From Mortierella sp. BCC40632 (lineage: Eukaryota; Mortierellomycota; Mortierellomycetes; Mortierellales; Mortierellaceae): a stretch of 64,000 nucleotides of DNA. The position numbers and the translations under genes are program-made. The stretch's first letter is position 1; each line of letters starts with the position of its first letter. The DNA is taken from contig WAEK01000025.1 of the NCBI GenBank assembly GCA_011634665.1, positions 267,501-331,500 of the forward strand, in the 5' to 3' direction. The notes under the pieces were generated by a model that did not search any database, was not told the origin of the DNA, and saw only the letters and a list, made by a program, of their open reading frames with translations. This document shows, one piece after another, positions 12,086-22,792 of the stretch.

Positions 12086-12853
12086 ATATGAATGACCAGA
12101 GAGGAGGAGGGGGAGGACCAAAAAATTCTGTGAAAGCGAGGGTGGCGAGACACAGTTGCAGGAGTGGCGATGTGTTAGAACAGTGTGTGAGTGAGAGGAC
12201 AGAAAGCACATTGGGGTGAATGGCGACGACGCCGAGGGATATTAGCAACAAGGTTGAGGGCGAATAGCGACAATGCGGAGGATGAGTAGTGACAGTAATG
12301 AGGGTGAGCAGCGACTGGTGGAGGTTGTTAGTACAGCGTTAGCACAATGTTAGTTGGCGATGAGAGATCAGCGAAAGATAGGGTCAATCTTTGCTTCTGC
12401 TTTGTTCATTGACTTAATTAGATCTAATGTTGCTGGCAGCATCAAAGAGATAAATCGCTTTTGGTTCTATCAGTCAAAAATCAGACGGTGAGGACGAGAG
12501 GTTAGTGCTGTTTCTTCACCATTTTGACACTCCTTTTATACTTGTTACCGCGGTAATCGGAGTTTCCTCTTGAGAGTGGCGCCGGTCATATGCTCCGGTG
12601 GCGTCAGATAAATGCTCCGATTTTGATAATGCGCAGCCAACATAGTTCGTTAATCCCCGACGCTGATCAGATGCCCCGGTGGCGTTGGTCATATGCTTCA
12701 TTGGGGATATTCCGCAGCCAATGCACAACCAATCTTGGATTTCTATTTAAACCCACCCGAAATTAACCCTGATACACGCTTTTCGATCCAAATTGTCTAA
12801 AGGTGTATACTAACTTTTACTAAAAGTCCCAGAAAATATATATAGTATTACAA
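12086..12853 (+). repeat. Composite repeat head, copy 1 (upstream of 28S piece)
   Basis: Homologous to 33319-34094 and 52619-53394. It starts near atatgaatgaccagagag and contains repeated gagyagcgac-type motifs. It then has gatcatatgctccggtggcg-like blocks and a TATA-like tatttaaaccc near 12745, about 110 bp before the 28S part. No coding frame is conserved. Copy 1 is clearly diverged from copies 2 and 3, which are nearly identical to each other. Confidence 0.85.
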
Positions 12854-12892
12854 ATAACTGGCTTGTGGCAGCCAAGCGTTCATAGCGACGTT

Positions 12893-12928
<36 letters not shown>

Positions 12929-12972
12929 ACTGAAGCAGAATTCAGTAAGCGTTGGATTGTTCACCCACTAAT

Positions 12973-13027
<55 letters not shown>

Positions 13028-13426
13028 ATGAAGTGTTGTTGCAATAGTAATTGAAGTTAGTACGAGAGGAACACTTCATTCGGATAATTGGTATTTGGGT
13101 CTGCCTGAGCAGGCAATGACCCGAAGCTATCATCCGTTGGATTATGGCTGAACGCCTCTAAGTCAGAATCCGTGCTAGAACGCGACGATTACCGCCTTTT
13201 CCGATATCTAGTTGAATACGAATAGGTCTTCGGGCCCTGAGTCATACTACGTGGGGAGGTCTTGCATGGCGGAAAGGCTGTGTGAGGCACCTGCTAATGT
13301 TAATTTCAAATATTGGAAGAGATAAATCCATTGCAGACGACTTTAATTGAACAGGGTATTGTAAGCAGTCGAGTAGCCTTGTTGCTACGAGCTGCTGAGA
13401 TTAAGCCCATTGTTCTACAGATTTGT
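12854..13426 (+). rRNA. 28S rRNA 3'-terminal fragment, copy 1
   Basis: The 573-bp segment matches the last part of fungal 25S/28S rRNA. It starts at ATAACTGGCTTGTGGCAGCC and includes the sarcin-ricin loop AGTACGAGAGGAAC. It ends TTCTACAGATTTGT, the usual mature 3' end. The rest of 28S is missing: the sequence just upstream is unrelated. It appears identical to copy 2 (34095-34667). It cannot make a complete rRNA and is a dispersed fragment, not an rDNA unit. Confidence 0.93.
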
Positions 13427-13639
13427 ATGTTTCGACATACCATTCTTCTTCTTCTTTTATCCTTTCTGATGATTAGCTTGCTGCGTAAGGATCAAAGAGA
13501 GATTTTCGACTTGTAAGAAAAAAAAATTACAGAGTAGGGGTGAAAGGGAGGGGAGGGGAAGGTATTAAATGGATGGAGAAGTGGTGGGTAGAGTGGAAGG
13601 AAGGGAAGAGAAGATAGTGCGGTGTAGTAAATACATTTA
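13427..13639 (+). repeat. 28S trailer, A-run and G-rich tract, copy 1
   Basis: The three copies share a trailer beginning atgtttcgacataccattct; copies 1 and 2 agree on to about aaggatcaaagagagatttt. An A-run follows (13517-13526), then a purine/G-rich tract (13540-13562). Confidence 0.65.
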
Positions 13640-14090
13640 CGCATCTTCCGGTAGGAGTTTTGGGGCCGATATAAAAGGCCCCATCCCCCTTCTCAATAAA
13701 AGATCAGCTTCTTTCTTCCACACAAAAAAACTTTGCACTTCGCTTACTGCGTGCTATTTTTTTCAAGGTACCTACAAGTCTCCAGAACTTATACAGGACC
13801 CATGCTTCACCCTCCAACCCTTTTCATACTAAGACCTCCTCCTGCACTTGTCCCGAACAGATCTACTAGTATTCCTCCTCGATTCCTCACCATCGTGACG
13901 GCAGGAGGTAATCATATAGATTGAAGTAACGACAGCAATTGGTACGTATGAGACTCGGTTGGAGGGGTGAAAGTGAACCAAGAAAGGCTCCCATATGATG
14001 GTATTGACCATCGTTTGGTCTATTTATCCCCCCGGCCATGATGCGTGGACTTTACGGACCCATCTCAGTTTGATCCGCAACGGATTAAGA
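13640..14090 (+). repeat. LTR-like dispersed repeat, copy 2
   Basis: This is the plus-strand counterpart of 112-575. It has TATA-like gatataaaaggccccatcc, then caataaaagatcag. Shared blocks include cgattcctcacca, gtacgtatgagactcggtt and ggccatgatgcgtggactt. Probably a solo LTR or a non-autonomous element with a pol II promoter. Confidence 0.55.
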
Positions 14091-14339
14091 CCTCAAGATC
14101 CTTTTTATTGATAGTCAATCCTTTTCTACTACTCCTTTCATTAGTTCGTCAGATCAGCAAGCATTTTCGTTTACCTGTGTGCCATCCTGGTCATCTTAAA
14201 ATATCCCATTTTTTCTGTTATCGTAAGTAGTCCATCCTCTTTCGAGTCTCTGATATCCTATGTAGGAAAAAGAACAGATATTGACTAGAACCATCGTATT
14301 TAGAAAACTATTTTGCAATAGGGGGTCTTTTTAACAAAA
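14091..14339. other. Intergenic, no gene seen
   Basis: AT-rich sequence without conserved coding frames. Confidence 0.5.
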
Positions 14340-14625
14340 AGGTGAGGGGGGGGGGTATCTGTAAGCAATCTAGCATTCTTGTTGCTACGAGCTGCCGATA
14401 TTAAGCCAATTGCTATACAGATTTGTAGGGATTTGATTGTGCTGAGTAGGGAATTGATTGCCCTGAGTAGGGATTTGGTGGCGCTGAATAGTGGTTTGGT
14501 GGCGCTGAGTAGAAATTTGGTGGCGCTGAATGGATTTGGTGGCGCTAAGCAAGGATTTGGTGGGTGGCGCTGAATAGGGAATTTGGTGGTGCAGAGTAGG
14601 AAGTTTGAATAGGAACTCAATACTG
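14340..14625 (+). repeat. 28S 3'-end scrap fused to a minisatellite
   Basis: 14355-14427 is a diverged copy of the last ~70 bp of 28S (gttgctacgagctgc, attaagcc, acagatttgt). It runs directly into about eight imperfect ~21-bp units of the type ggatttggtggcgctgagta, up to about 14600. Confidence 0.75.
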
Positions 14626-16188
14626 TAACAAGGCACAATAGATAGGGACTAGGAAAGGACGAGGATGGGGGCAAGGGACTGGGAAACAAGAAGTGAGTAA
14701 CTAACTGTCGTTTATTGGAGAGGGAAAAAAGAGAACTATATACTGTACTTTCTCGCCCTCACCCACCCATTCGTGCACAGTACATCTTGTTCGCAATCAC
14801 ACAAACTCACACACTCTCCTTCACCCTATTTACCTTCTACACGCTCTCGCTCCTTCTCTTGCCTTCTTTCGTACCTCTGGGTGGTTGCAGTACCCCTGAC
14901 CTTCGGTAATAGCCCATTGAGAGGTCTTATTCTGTTCTTCCTACCTTTACCCTCTCCTATTCTTTACTGCCTCCTCTGTACGATGCGGGGCGGTCCCGTT
15001 TCCAACTAACACCAATAATATATCTTTGGAGCGCTGCAGGGCCTTGGTCCCGTTTCTGGCAGACACCCAAAATGTAAAATGTATCCAATGACTACGTATT
15101 GTTCAATAGTAGTTCATCAGCGGGAATCGTCGCGGTCGAGCAGCAGAGTCAGACAACTGGGTCATTACCATCCACTAGAAAAAACGTGAATTTATCATTT
15201 GCGTCTTCGTCTATCATCTGCGTCCTTTATCTCCTCTTTCCATTTCTTGACCATCCACCATCTCTTCACCACAATCTCCAGCGCTCCTTTTTTTTCTTTC
15301 TTTTTTTCTCTTCTCTGTCTCTTATCCTCTCTGTCTCTTATCCTCTCTCTTCCTTCTCTTTTTATTCTTCTCTTCTCATCTTTTTTTTCTCGCTCTTTCC
15401 CACTAACTCTTTGCTCTCTTCAGACCTTTACTCCTGCATTGCGACATTTTGTCCTGTACCAAGTAAGTGAGAGACATGTGGGATACGGGTGGGAGAGGGT
15501 GTGGCAGGATCTCCGCACCTTTAAGTTTTTCCTTGGCGCTATTGCTGGAAACACACCCTCAGTTGTAAACAGTTAAATGGGTTACTTCCTATGATAGTTC
15601 ACCCGTTGGATACCTTCTCTGCCACTCCACAGTGTTGGGGCCCTGCGATATATTCCCCTGCCGATAGAGAGGCATTAATAAATCCCGGCACTTTCGCCAG
15701 TCATTTCTTCAGTCATTTCTTCAGTCTTTTTTTTTTTTTTTTTTTTTTTCAATGATCTCTTAAGGATCCTTTTCATTTTTTTCCTGGTCCAAGGTATCGA
15801 CGACCGAGGCAACAGGAAGATTTGGACAAAGTTTGATAGATAGGACAACAACCAAGTGTATAAACTATGAGAGACTGTGGACAACTATGATGTTGCAAAG
15901 CAGCGGTATCACTTCTACATTCTCTGCTATGCTTTCTACAGCTTCTCTGGTTCAAACGGTCATGACATTTATCAACGGAGCAATCTTACATGCACAAGCG
16001 AAGTCGCAGAATGCCTCAACGTTCTGTGCTGACGCCCAATGAAACCCGTGGAAGATCACTACCAATAGAAAAGCACTCGTCGATGGAGAGCACTGGCGTT
16101 AGTTAAATGCGACTGACTGCGCAAGTACTCGCTTCCATAGGCCGGGGCATTACAATCGGCAGATACCCAAACACAGTCCATCGTAACC
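14626..16188. other. Intergenic, C/T-rich, no gene seen
   Basis: Pyrimidine-rich blocks (14790-14880, 15190-15450) leave long open frames that are compositional, not conserved. A poly-T tract is at 15727-15749. I see no convincing gene. Confidence 0.5.
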
Positions 16189-16190
16189 TA

Positions 16191-16291
16191 CACCCAAATT
16201 TTTTGAATGCGGCGTTTTTCTTATGAAAAAGTGCCACATTTGATTCAATTGGAGTGGCTAGAAAGGTGACCGCTTTGGTCGTCATTTATTT
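16191..16291 (+). repeat. Left TIR of pogo-type element
   Basis: 101 bp, an exact reverse complement of 18280-18380 by direct reading. Confidence 0.93.
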
Positions 16292-18204
16292 TGGTTGGAT
16301 ATACGGATAACATTTCGTCCAACCGATCGCACCTTCGGATCATCACTTGCAAGCCAACCTTCCACCATCGTCGCTAATTTTTCATTAAAGTACTCGGCCT
16401 TGAAAGACTTGAGATCGTTGGATTCAACAGAGGAGCTCCTCTCTCTCACATTTTGCGGTGCAAATAAAGTCGTTCTCTTGGCCAGCTCATCTCTCACTGC
16501 CTTTTTAATTTCTTCACCCAAATCGTGCTCGTCTCTTATTTTTGTCGAGGACAAAGCTGAACTTTTGCGAGTCCAAAGTCGTAGCAATAATACGAAGAAA
16601 GTTCCTTTTCCTTTGCTCTTTTTTCCACCTCAACTACAGGAGGATATACAGGCTGTCTATCTCGAACATCCACTGATACCTCCTCCAGTTTGTCAGCCAT
16701 TGACTTGGGAAGAACTTTCGTTGTGCGAAAGCAGTGCCTCAATGTCGAGGCTTTCACTTGCGACCATGCATAGGGGATCAAAGTCCACGCCTCACCATTG
16801 GAAACTTTCGTCCTGATGCAATACCTTTTTGCAATTGCTTTGTTGGTGAGTAACTCAACGTAGCGTCGTTTGAATACGCTGATCACGCCAGCATCCAATG
16901 GCTGAGTGACGGATGTCGAGTTTGGCGGGAGGCGCTCAAGACGTAGATGTTTTCCATGCCCTTCTCGTGAGTGGATCGATATCGCTAATGCTACTATGTG
17001 CTCCACATGAATCAAAGAGCAAAAGGCTTGGTCTAGAGAGGCCGATATCAAGCAGGTGAAGCCACTCTGTAAAGAGTTGCAGGGTCATGTATCCATTTGC
17101 ATGCTTCATCGAGGTAATAGGAATCCCTTTGCATTCCTCAATGCCTCGGGCCAAGTGCTCACCTAAAATATCAGATATGGTAGGGGTTGGTACTTCCAAA
17201 CGACCCATATTCGCGTGGCTAGGTGGTGTAAAATGGTGTACTTACTGATTACGAGTGGTCGCAATGCAGGTACATTGATTTCTTGTGAAAGCGAAGATCC
17301 GGTAGCGTTGATACAAAAGAGAATGGACACTCGAGTGGATGTGCCTCTTGTGGGCTTGGCACCACTAATGAGTTCTGGGGTGGTGTAGGTACGATTGGAC
17401 ACCTCCAACAAATACATGCCCGTCTCGTCGCAGTTGTAGATATCTTCTGGATCATATTTTGAGCAAATCTTGCGTATCTCAGCCATCCTTGGTTCGATTC
17501 CTTTTAGATCAACAGACCCTGCCTCTCCTTTGAGCCGTTGAAGCTCGCAATACAATACTCCTCTTTCATCATCGTGCGCCATGAAGCAGTAAAAGCGATG
17601 GGGCGACCAAGAGAGAGGTCATCAGGTGCAATGTCGTCAACTAATACATGAAAAATGGAGTCCGCTGTAGCTTGAAGTTGACGACCACTGATGATATCGT
17701 TGCCCTTTCGCACCTCAACTAACCACTCATAGACAGCCTTTCCAACTAAGAACCGAACCAGTGAAGATGGATCACTTGAAAGTGTGCACATATTGCCTCG
17801 GCCATGGAGCACATCATACCTTATCCTCTCAAAGTCCCTGTCCCATTTCTTAATCGATTCTCGATGGATATCCGCCTTCACCAGCTTATGAAAGTTAGTG
17901 GGCGTCACTTTAGAACCCTTCTTTTGGCGGAAATATCGGTAGATCTCAACAGCCTCCATTCGATACCAAAGAGGAAACCCCCTCCCCCGCTGTTGATGGG
18001 GAGCCAGCGACCTTTGAAAGTCGATTTTCTTTGCCAGACCCTTGCTTCCTCAAGTAGTGCACGGTGCCAGAAAGAATCCTCGCCCTCAGCGGCTCTTGAG
18101 CAAGGGATGTTTTCTTTATTACTGCTGGAGGTCTCACTAAGAGACCGACGCTTCAGCTGTGAGTAGCGATTGGGAGTGATGCTGGTTGATGTGTGCTTAG
18201 GCAT
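16282..18204 (-). pseudogene. pogo/Tigger DDE transposase, frame-broken
   Basis: The N-terminal part has a psq/CENP-B-like helix-turn-helix region (TPTNFHKLV). The DDE core shows YNCDETGMYL (first D), LLLFDSCGAHSS (second D) and LPPNSTSVTQPLDAGVI (third D). A good intron (GTAAGT at 17245, TTTTAG at 17163, 83 nt) keeps the frame between PALRPLVIS and EHLARGIEEC. Elsewhere the frame changes without a visible intron: near 17580, between DSCGAH and LPPNST (about 16970), and near 16565. The protein is therefore probably not made intact from this copy, despite the perfect TIRs. Confidence 0.85.
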
Positions 18205-18279
18205 AATGAATGAGGAGCATGAACAACGTGAGAAGAATGGTAGGAGCCTAGAAAAATAGTCTTTGATTACATTGAGTGG

Positions 18280-18380
18280 AAATAAATGACGACCAAAGCG
18301 GTCACCTTTCTAGCCACTCCAATTGAATCAAATGTGGCACTTTTTCATAAGAAAAACGCCGCATTCAAAAAATTTGGGTG
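18280..18380 (-). repeat. Right TIR of pogo-type element
   Basis: Exact inverted copy of 16191-16291, followed by TA. Confidence 0.93.
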
Positions 18381-18382
18381 TA

Positions 18383-19003
18383 GAAGAGGCGAATAATAAA
18401 AAAAAGAGGGAGAGAGATTCTAGCGCGTGCGAAGCCGCGCGGGTATACTAAATAAAGATCTTTTCCTTTCTTGCTTTACCCTTCTGTCACTTAAAATTGC
18501 TTCCATTTTCAGAGCATATGTGGTCAGAGCTTGAAAGACGGCTTGCAGCCTACCCCGACTATCCCAAGAGCTGCAAGGAGCCGCGGGAACGTATTGCCAA
18601 AGAGTGGTATAATACAATATTATAGATGGGTTTGACGGAGTGTAGGTCCAACAGTGTATTTTAATGGACGGTGTTTGCAAAAGTAGCGTCTACAAGTGTA
18701 CGCCTAGGAAGAGTAAATGTGCAAGTTGTCCACTGGTAAATTGGCAGAGGCTCCTGGTGATCGGCTTTTGCAAAGAAACGAGGTCCTAGCCTCTGTCGCA
18801 GCATTATAAGAATTCTCGACGGCGGGCTAGATATCTTGAGCCATGGTTGAGCATTGATAGGGGTCCGCCCAGTGTGGGTAAGCAAGGGTCACTCGGGAGC
18901 CATACGAGTGATGCATGAGTCCAACCTCCATGTTTGCGTTGCATTGGGCTAGCTGAATAAGGGGGAAGGGTTATTCCCAACTCTAAAGGGGTCATATTTA
19001 GCC
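18383..19003. other. Intergenic between pogo element and gene C
   Basis: No conserved coding frame recognised; small open frames here look like chance. Confidence 0.5.
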
Positions 19004-21648
19004 TTAATTATCATCCAGGATGTCAACAAGCTCTCCATCAAATTCTTCGGTATCGCCATCTTCATGCATCTGCAAAGCCTGGATTGAAGAGTGGTACACG
19101 TCGAAGCACCGTTTCTTGCTTGGGCTAAAGAGTGTAAATTCACCGAGAGTTCGTGGTTCCCTCTCGGGAGTGCGTCGGTCCTCAATGCGCTCTTGTTGCT
19201 CGTGCAGCAAGCCTTGTTCGTCAATCCTCTCAACTAGATCAGTCAGATGCTCCTATTTACCACGAGGAAGATTAGTTTTCTCCACAACCCTACGTCTCCA
19301 AAAATAGAAAAAATAAAATACAAAAAACGGATTGCTTATTATCAAAGCATCATACCACGTACGCCAAGAGAACACTCAGCGTGCTTCCTGACAAGAACTG
19401 CCTCCATGACGCGGTGGAGTCGGGGAGCCGAAGCAAGTGTTTGGTAGCAAGGTCAGACACAAACACGCTATCGTAGAATTGCAGAGAGAAGAGAATCGCG
19501 GAGAGACCTATTTCAAACGATATTACATGTGAGTTTGGACCTAGGAGAATAATGACATGTTTTTGCATCTATCCTTTTTACATACCGTGGACATCAAGGG
19601 CTAGCACTTCCAGGTCCTCAAGCTGCATGCCGATTTGCTGCCTCAAGTACAGCATCATGGCTTGATTGACTCTGAGATTCTTTCTGTACTGAAGTTCAAT
19701 TTGCTCCTTTGATCTTCCGTCGACCTTGAACTCGGAATTATTCAACTCCAACTCCTCCGAGCGGCACTGCAAATCCAGCTTTCGGCCATATATCGCCGAT
19801 CCTGAGTCATGGTTCAATTCTTGTTGTAAAAGCATTCTTTGCCACCTCGTCGCTTTCGAAGCAAGCTCGCCTCTAATTAGGAGAAATATAAATCAAAGAA
19901 GCGCGCGTAATGAGGGGCAATGGCAAGTAGTCAGCACCGTGTAACAATTAACAAATACACCACTTACGAACGGAGAGTCAGCTTGTGACCAGCTAAGGCA
20001 TTCATGATATACGACCAGACTTCCACTAGTTCTGCTTCACTCATATTTTTGGAGGGCTTCTTGATGACGCTATTAGACGGCAGATAATGCATCCAAGTTA
20101 GGAGCGAAAATGCGAAAGTACATGTCAAGGTAAAAATCAAGTACTTACACGTGCCGCACAGCATCCAGAATTCTTCCTTTCAGTGGATCGCGAGGTGTCC
20201 TCTCACGGCGTGCCTTCGCCTCGACACCCAGTCCCTCTTCAACCTCATTCAGGAGCTCTTCCAGCCCACCCAACCTGTATGCATCTTGAAGGGGAACCAA
20301 AACCTCTCGCAGTTTCTGGTTTGGATCGGAGATACTTGGCCGTAGGCAGAGTGTCTTGATCCGGTTTACAGTCTCCTCGCCAAATACCTGGTGAGCTTGA
20401 TCCATCCTCGTATTCACAATGCCAGACATTGCTACTCTGTTAAAAATAGAGAAAAAAAGTTAGGTCTTTAGCGATGGAGCTAACAGAGACAAAGAGGTGC
20501 TATTGCAGACTTACAATACGTCTTTTTCTGCCACCTTGGACATAGGCAGAGGGTCGTGAAGCTGTCTTTCAATGAACTTGTAGAGCTTCAGATGAATTCC
20601 GGTCAGGGTCAAGGGCCACTCCTCAGAACAGGTCACATCTCCACCTTTGATCTACGGTAATAATAATAATAAAGTAAATCACCGTGTCATACACTATTAT
20701 GCCAGTCAGTAGTGATGGCTACTAATGTCCAATCAGGTGCAATCAAAAAGACCAACCTTCTCTAGGAGTTGTTGCAGCAAAGACCGCCACGGCTCTTGAA
20801 TAGCCGAATATTTACGCTTGTTTGTTGCACGAGCTTTTGTAAGGCTAAGACCGCATGGGCGCGGAATCTTGCTCATTCTCGGCGACGTGGAGCATGTTGG
20901 TGATATGGTTGACAGGATCGGCGCCGTATGCAGGGAGGTTGTTGAAGCGGGCTCACCCTATTAAAATTATATTATTTCAGCATTCAGTATAATTGACAAG
21001 GTGAAGCGCAAAGTAAGAGTTCCATTAAAGTAGAGACTTACGTCTATTCGGACATTGTGGTCTAATGGCGAGAGCATGGAATAATGTACTGAATTACCAG
21101 GCAGTCGATGAATACGAACAACAACTGCACAAAAGCAAACATACTATGTGGGCTTACCTGATGCCACGGTGCTGGCCTCTGTCGTCTCCGGCTCATCTAC
21201 GGTCCGAGGACATACTCCATGTTATTACTGATGAAGATTAAATAATATGCTACTCAAACTTGGCACGAACGATACTTACGGTTGCGTGCTGTCTCCTCAA
21301 CGCCACTCATAATCTCTATTCAAGGATCAATAGCAAAGAGGATTTAGTCGTCCATATCAACTGTCAGGTGCCACATCATTCGCAGTAACAGATGACCATA
21401 CGGGCACCATGAATCTGTATGGATTTGTTTACGACAGCGCTGACAGTTTTGCGCGTCACACTAATGGACCCTTGTAATAAAATATCGGCGTATTCCGCGC
21501 GGCACCGTTCTATGTCGGGCTTGGAAGTTGCTCCTGTAACTCCATTTGATCGCTGGCGACCGACATAGCTGATGAAGCAGCTGTACATCTTATTAAAGTC
21601 GGGATGATCATGAGTATCCTTAACTGCGAATTCCGTGAAAGAATCCAT
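19004..21648 (-). CDS. Gene C: PD-(D/E)XK nuclease-like multi-exon gene, paired with CRN2
   Basis: Approximate exons: 21648-21400, short exons near 21300-21150, 20960-20760, 20655-20517, 20435-20150, 20075-19975, 19878-19585, 19507-19350 and 19250-19004 (TAA at 19006-19004). The start MDSFTEFAVKD was chosen because gene E starts MKSFKEFATLD at the same point. The header (HDHPDFNKMYSC, YVGR, ILLQGSISV) is shared with gene E. The core reads VWSYIMNALAG, GELASKAT, YGRKLDLQC and LNNSEFKVDGR, giving a D...E-x-K nuclease pattern shared with gene A. A tail TLFSPSKKR follows. The introns suggest an expressed gene and I saw no definite break. It lies head to head with CRN2, 1.14 kb apart. The function is inferred: nuclease-like, possibly co-regulated with the Crinkler. 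Confidence 0.62.
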
Positions 21649-21752
21649 GTGGGAAAAGTCTAGAAAATACATCTCGGGTCGTGTCGTAAGTTATTCAATT
21701 AAGAGAAATAACAGGGTCGAAAATAACAAACATGGTACATAACCTGAACGAG

Positions 21753-22096
21753 ACTTCTTTCTCTGCCTGCACCTGTGAGGCATCAGATGAGCGACAGTGA
21801 GCATTTCCAGAATCAGAGGGCTTCTGGACAGTGGCTGAAAGTCCGCACCCGTATGGATGGACAGCTAGGAGCTGATCACCCCACCCTCACAGCCACGGTA
21901 GAAGTACAAACATTAAAAACGCCAGCAATACTTCTTTCTCTGCCTGCACCTGTGAGGCATCAGATGAGCGACAGTGAGCATTTCCAGAATCAGAGGGCTT
22001 CTGGACAGTGGCTGAAAGTCCGCACCCGTGTATGGATGGACAGCTAGGAGCTGATCACCCCACCCCTCACAGCCACGGTAGAAGCACAAAACAATT
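21753..22096. repeat. Two tandem ~175-bp units upstream of gene C
   Basis: Units at 21753-21930 and 21931-22096 are almost identical (caccyrtgaggcatcagatg, gagcgacagtgagcatttcc, ggctgaaagtccgcacc). A related, diverged element occurs upstream of gene E at 48129-48385. It lies about 100 bp upstream of the gene C start. Confidence 0.9.
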
Positions 22097-22129
22097 ATGT
22101 TTAATGAAACTGTACCTCACGAGTGTGCC

Positions 22130-22290
<161 letters not shown>

Positions 22291-22329
22291 TGGATGGAGG
22301 GGTGAGGATGGAGTGGAGCATCAAAAGGT

Positions 22330-22792
22330 TGGCGCGGCGCAAGTGCAAACAAGCCACCATGATATCACCGATTTCTCACTGCAAATGCTGCACTCCTTCC
22401 CACGCAGCTCCATCAACCTTGCAGCTCCTTCTGTCCACCAACCACTTTCTTTGTCTACGCCATGCGCTCTCCCTTTCCTCGTCACTTTGCAATGTCCCTC
22501 TCCTCACTCATTTCCTCTCATCTCCTCCCTTGCTTTGACCGCTCCCACGCTCTCTTTTGACCTTACGTTTGTCTTTTCTCTCTTTCTTTTTTGCCACCAT
22601 TTCCACATTTTCCTTGGGTCTTTGCCACCGTTCTCACGCCTTTCATCTCTTCTAACTTTTCCTATTTAATCCCACCTTCTTCTCTTCTTTCTTTCATAAC
22701 GCGCTTTCTCTACATCCCGCACCTTCCCAACAGTCCAGGCTCTTTTACCAACCAACTTTCTCTTCTCCGTTTTATTGATGCTTTGCAACACC
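22330..22792 (+). promoter_or_regulatory. CRN2 promoter / leader
   Basis: Pyrimidine-rich, with blocks also found before the other CRN genes (cacttt gcaatgtccctctcc, tcttttgaccttac, gccaccattt ccacatttt, tttgccaccgttctcacgcc). No TATA box is evident. Confidence 0.5.

Larger units (their letters stand above)
16191..18380 (-). mobile_element. pogo/Tigger-type DNA transposon with 101-bp TIRs
   Basis: The element is bounded by perfect inverted repeats starting CACCCAAATTTTTTGAATGC (16191-16291 and 18280-18380). It is flanked on both sides by TA (16189-16190 and 18381-18382), the target duplication of Tc1/mariner/pogo elements. The interior encodes a DDE transposase on the minus strand. Total length is 2190 bp, normal for this group. 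Identical TIRs point to recent mobility. Confidence 0.93.

Noticed and set aside
12854..13426. A functional rDNA locus
   Set aside because: Only the last ~573 bp of 28S is present, and no 18S, 5.8S or upstream 28S is seen.
15099..15576. Plus-strand frames of 120 codons
   Set aside because: Compositional, from a T/C-rich block; no domain and no homologue elsewhere in the window.
21753..22096. C/D-box snoRNA pair, suggested by agatgag and ctga motifs
   Set aside because: The boxes are imperfect and no terminal stem is evident; the related copy near gene E does not keep them well enough.
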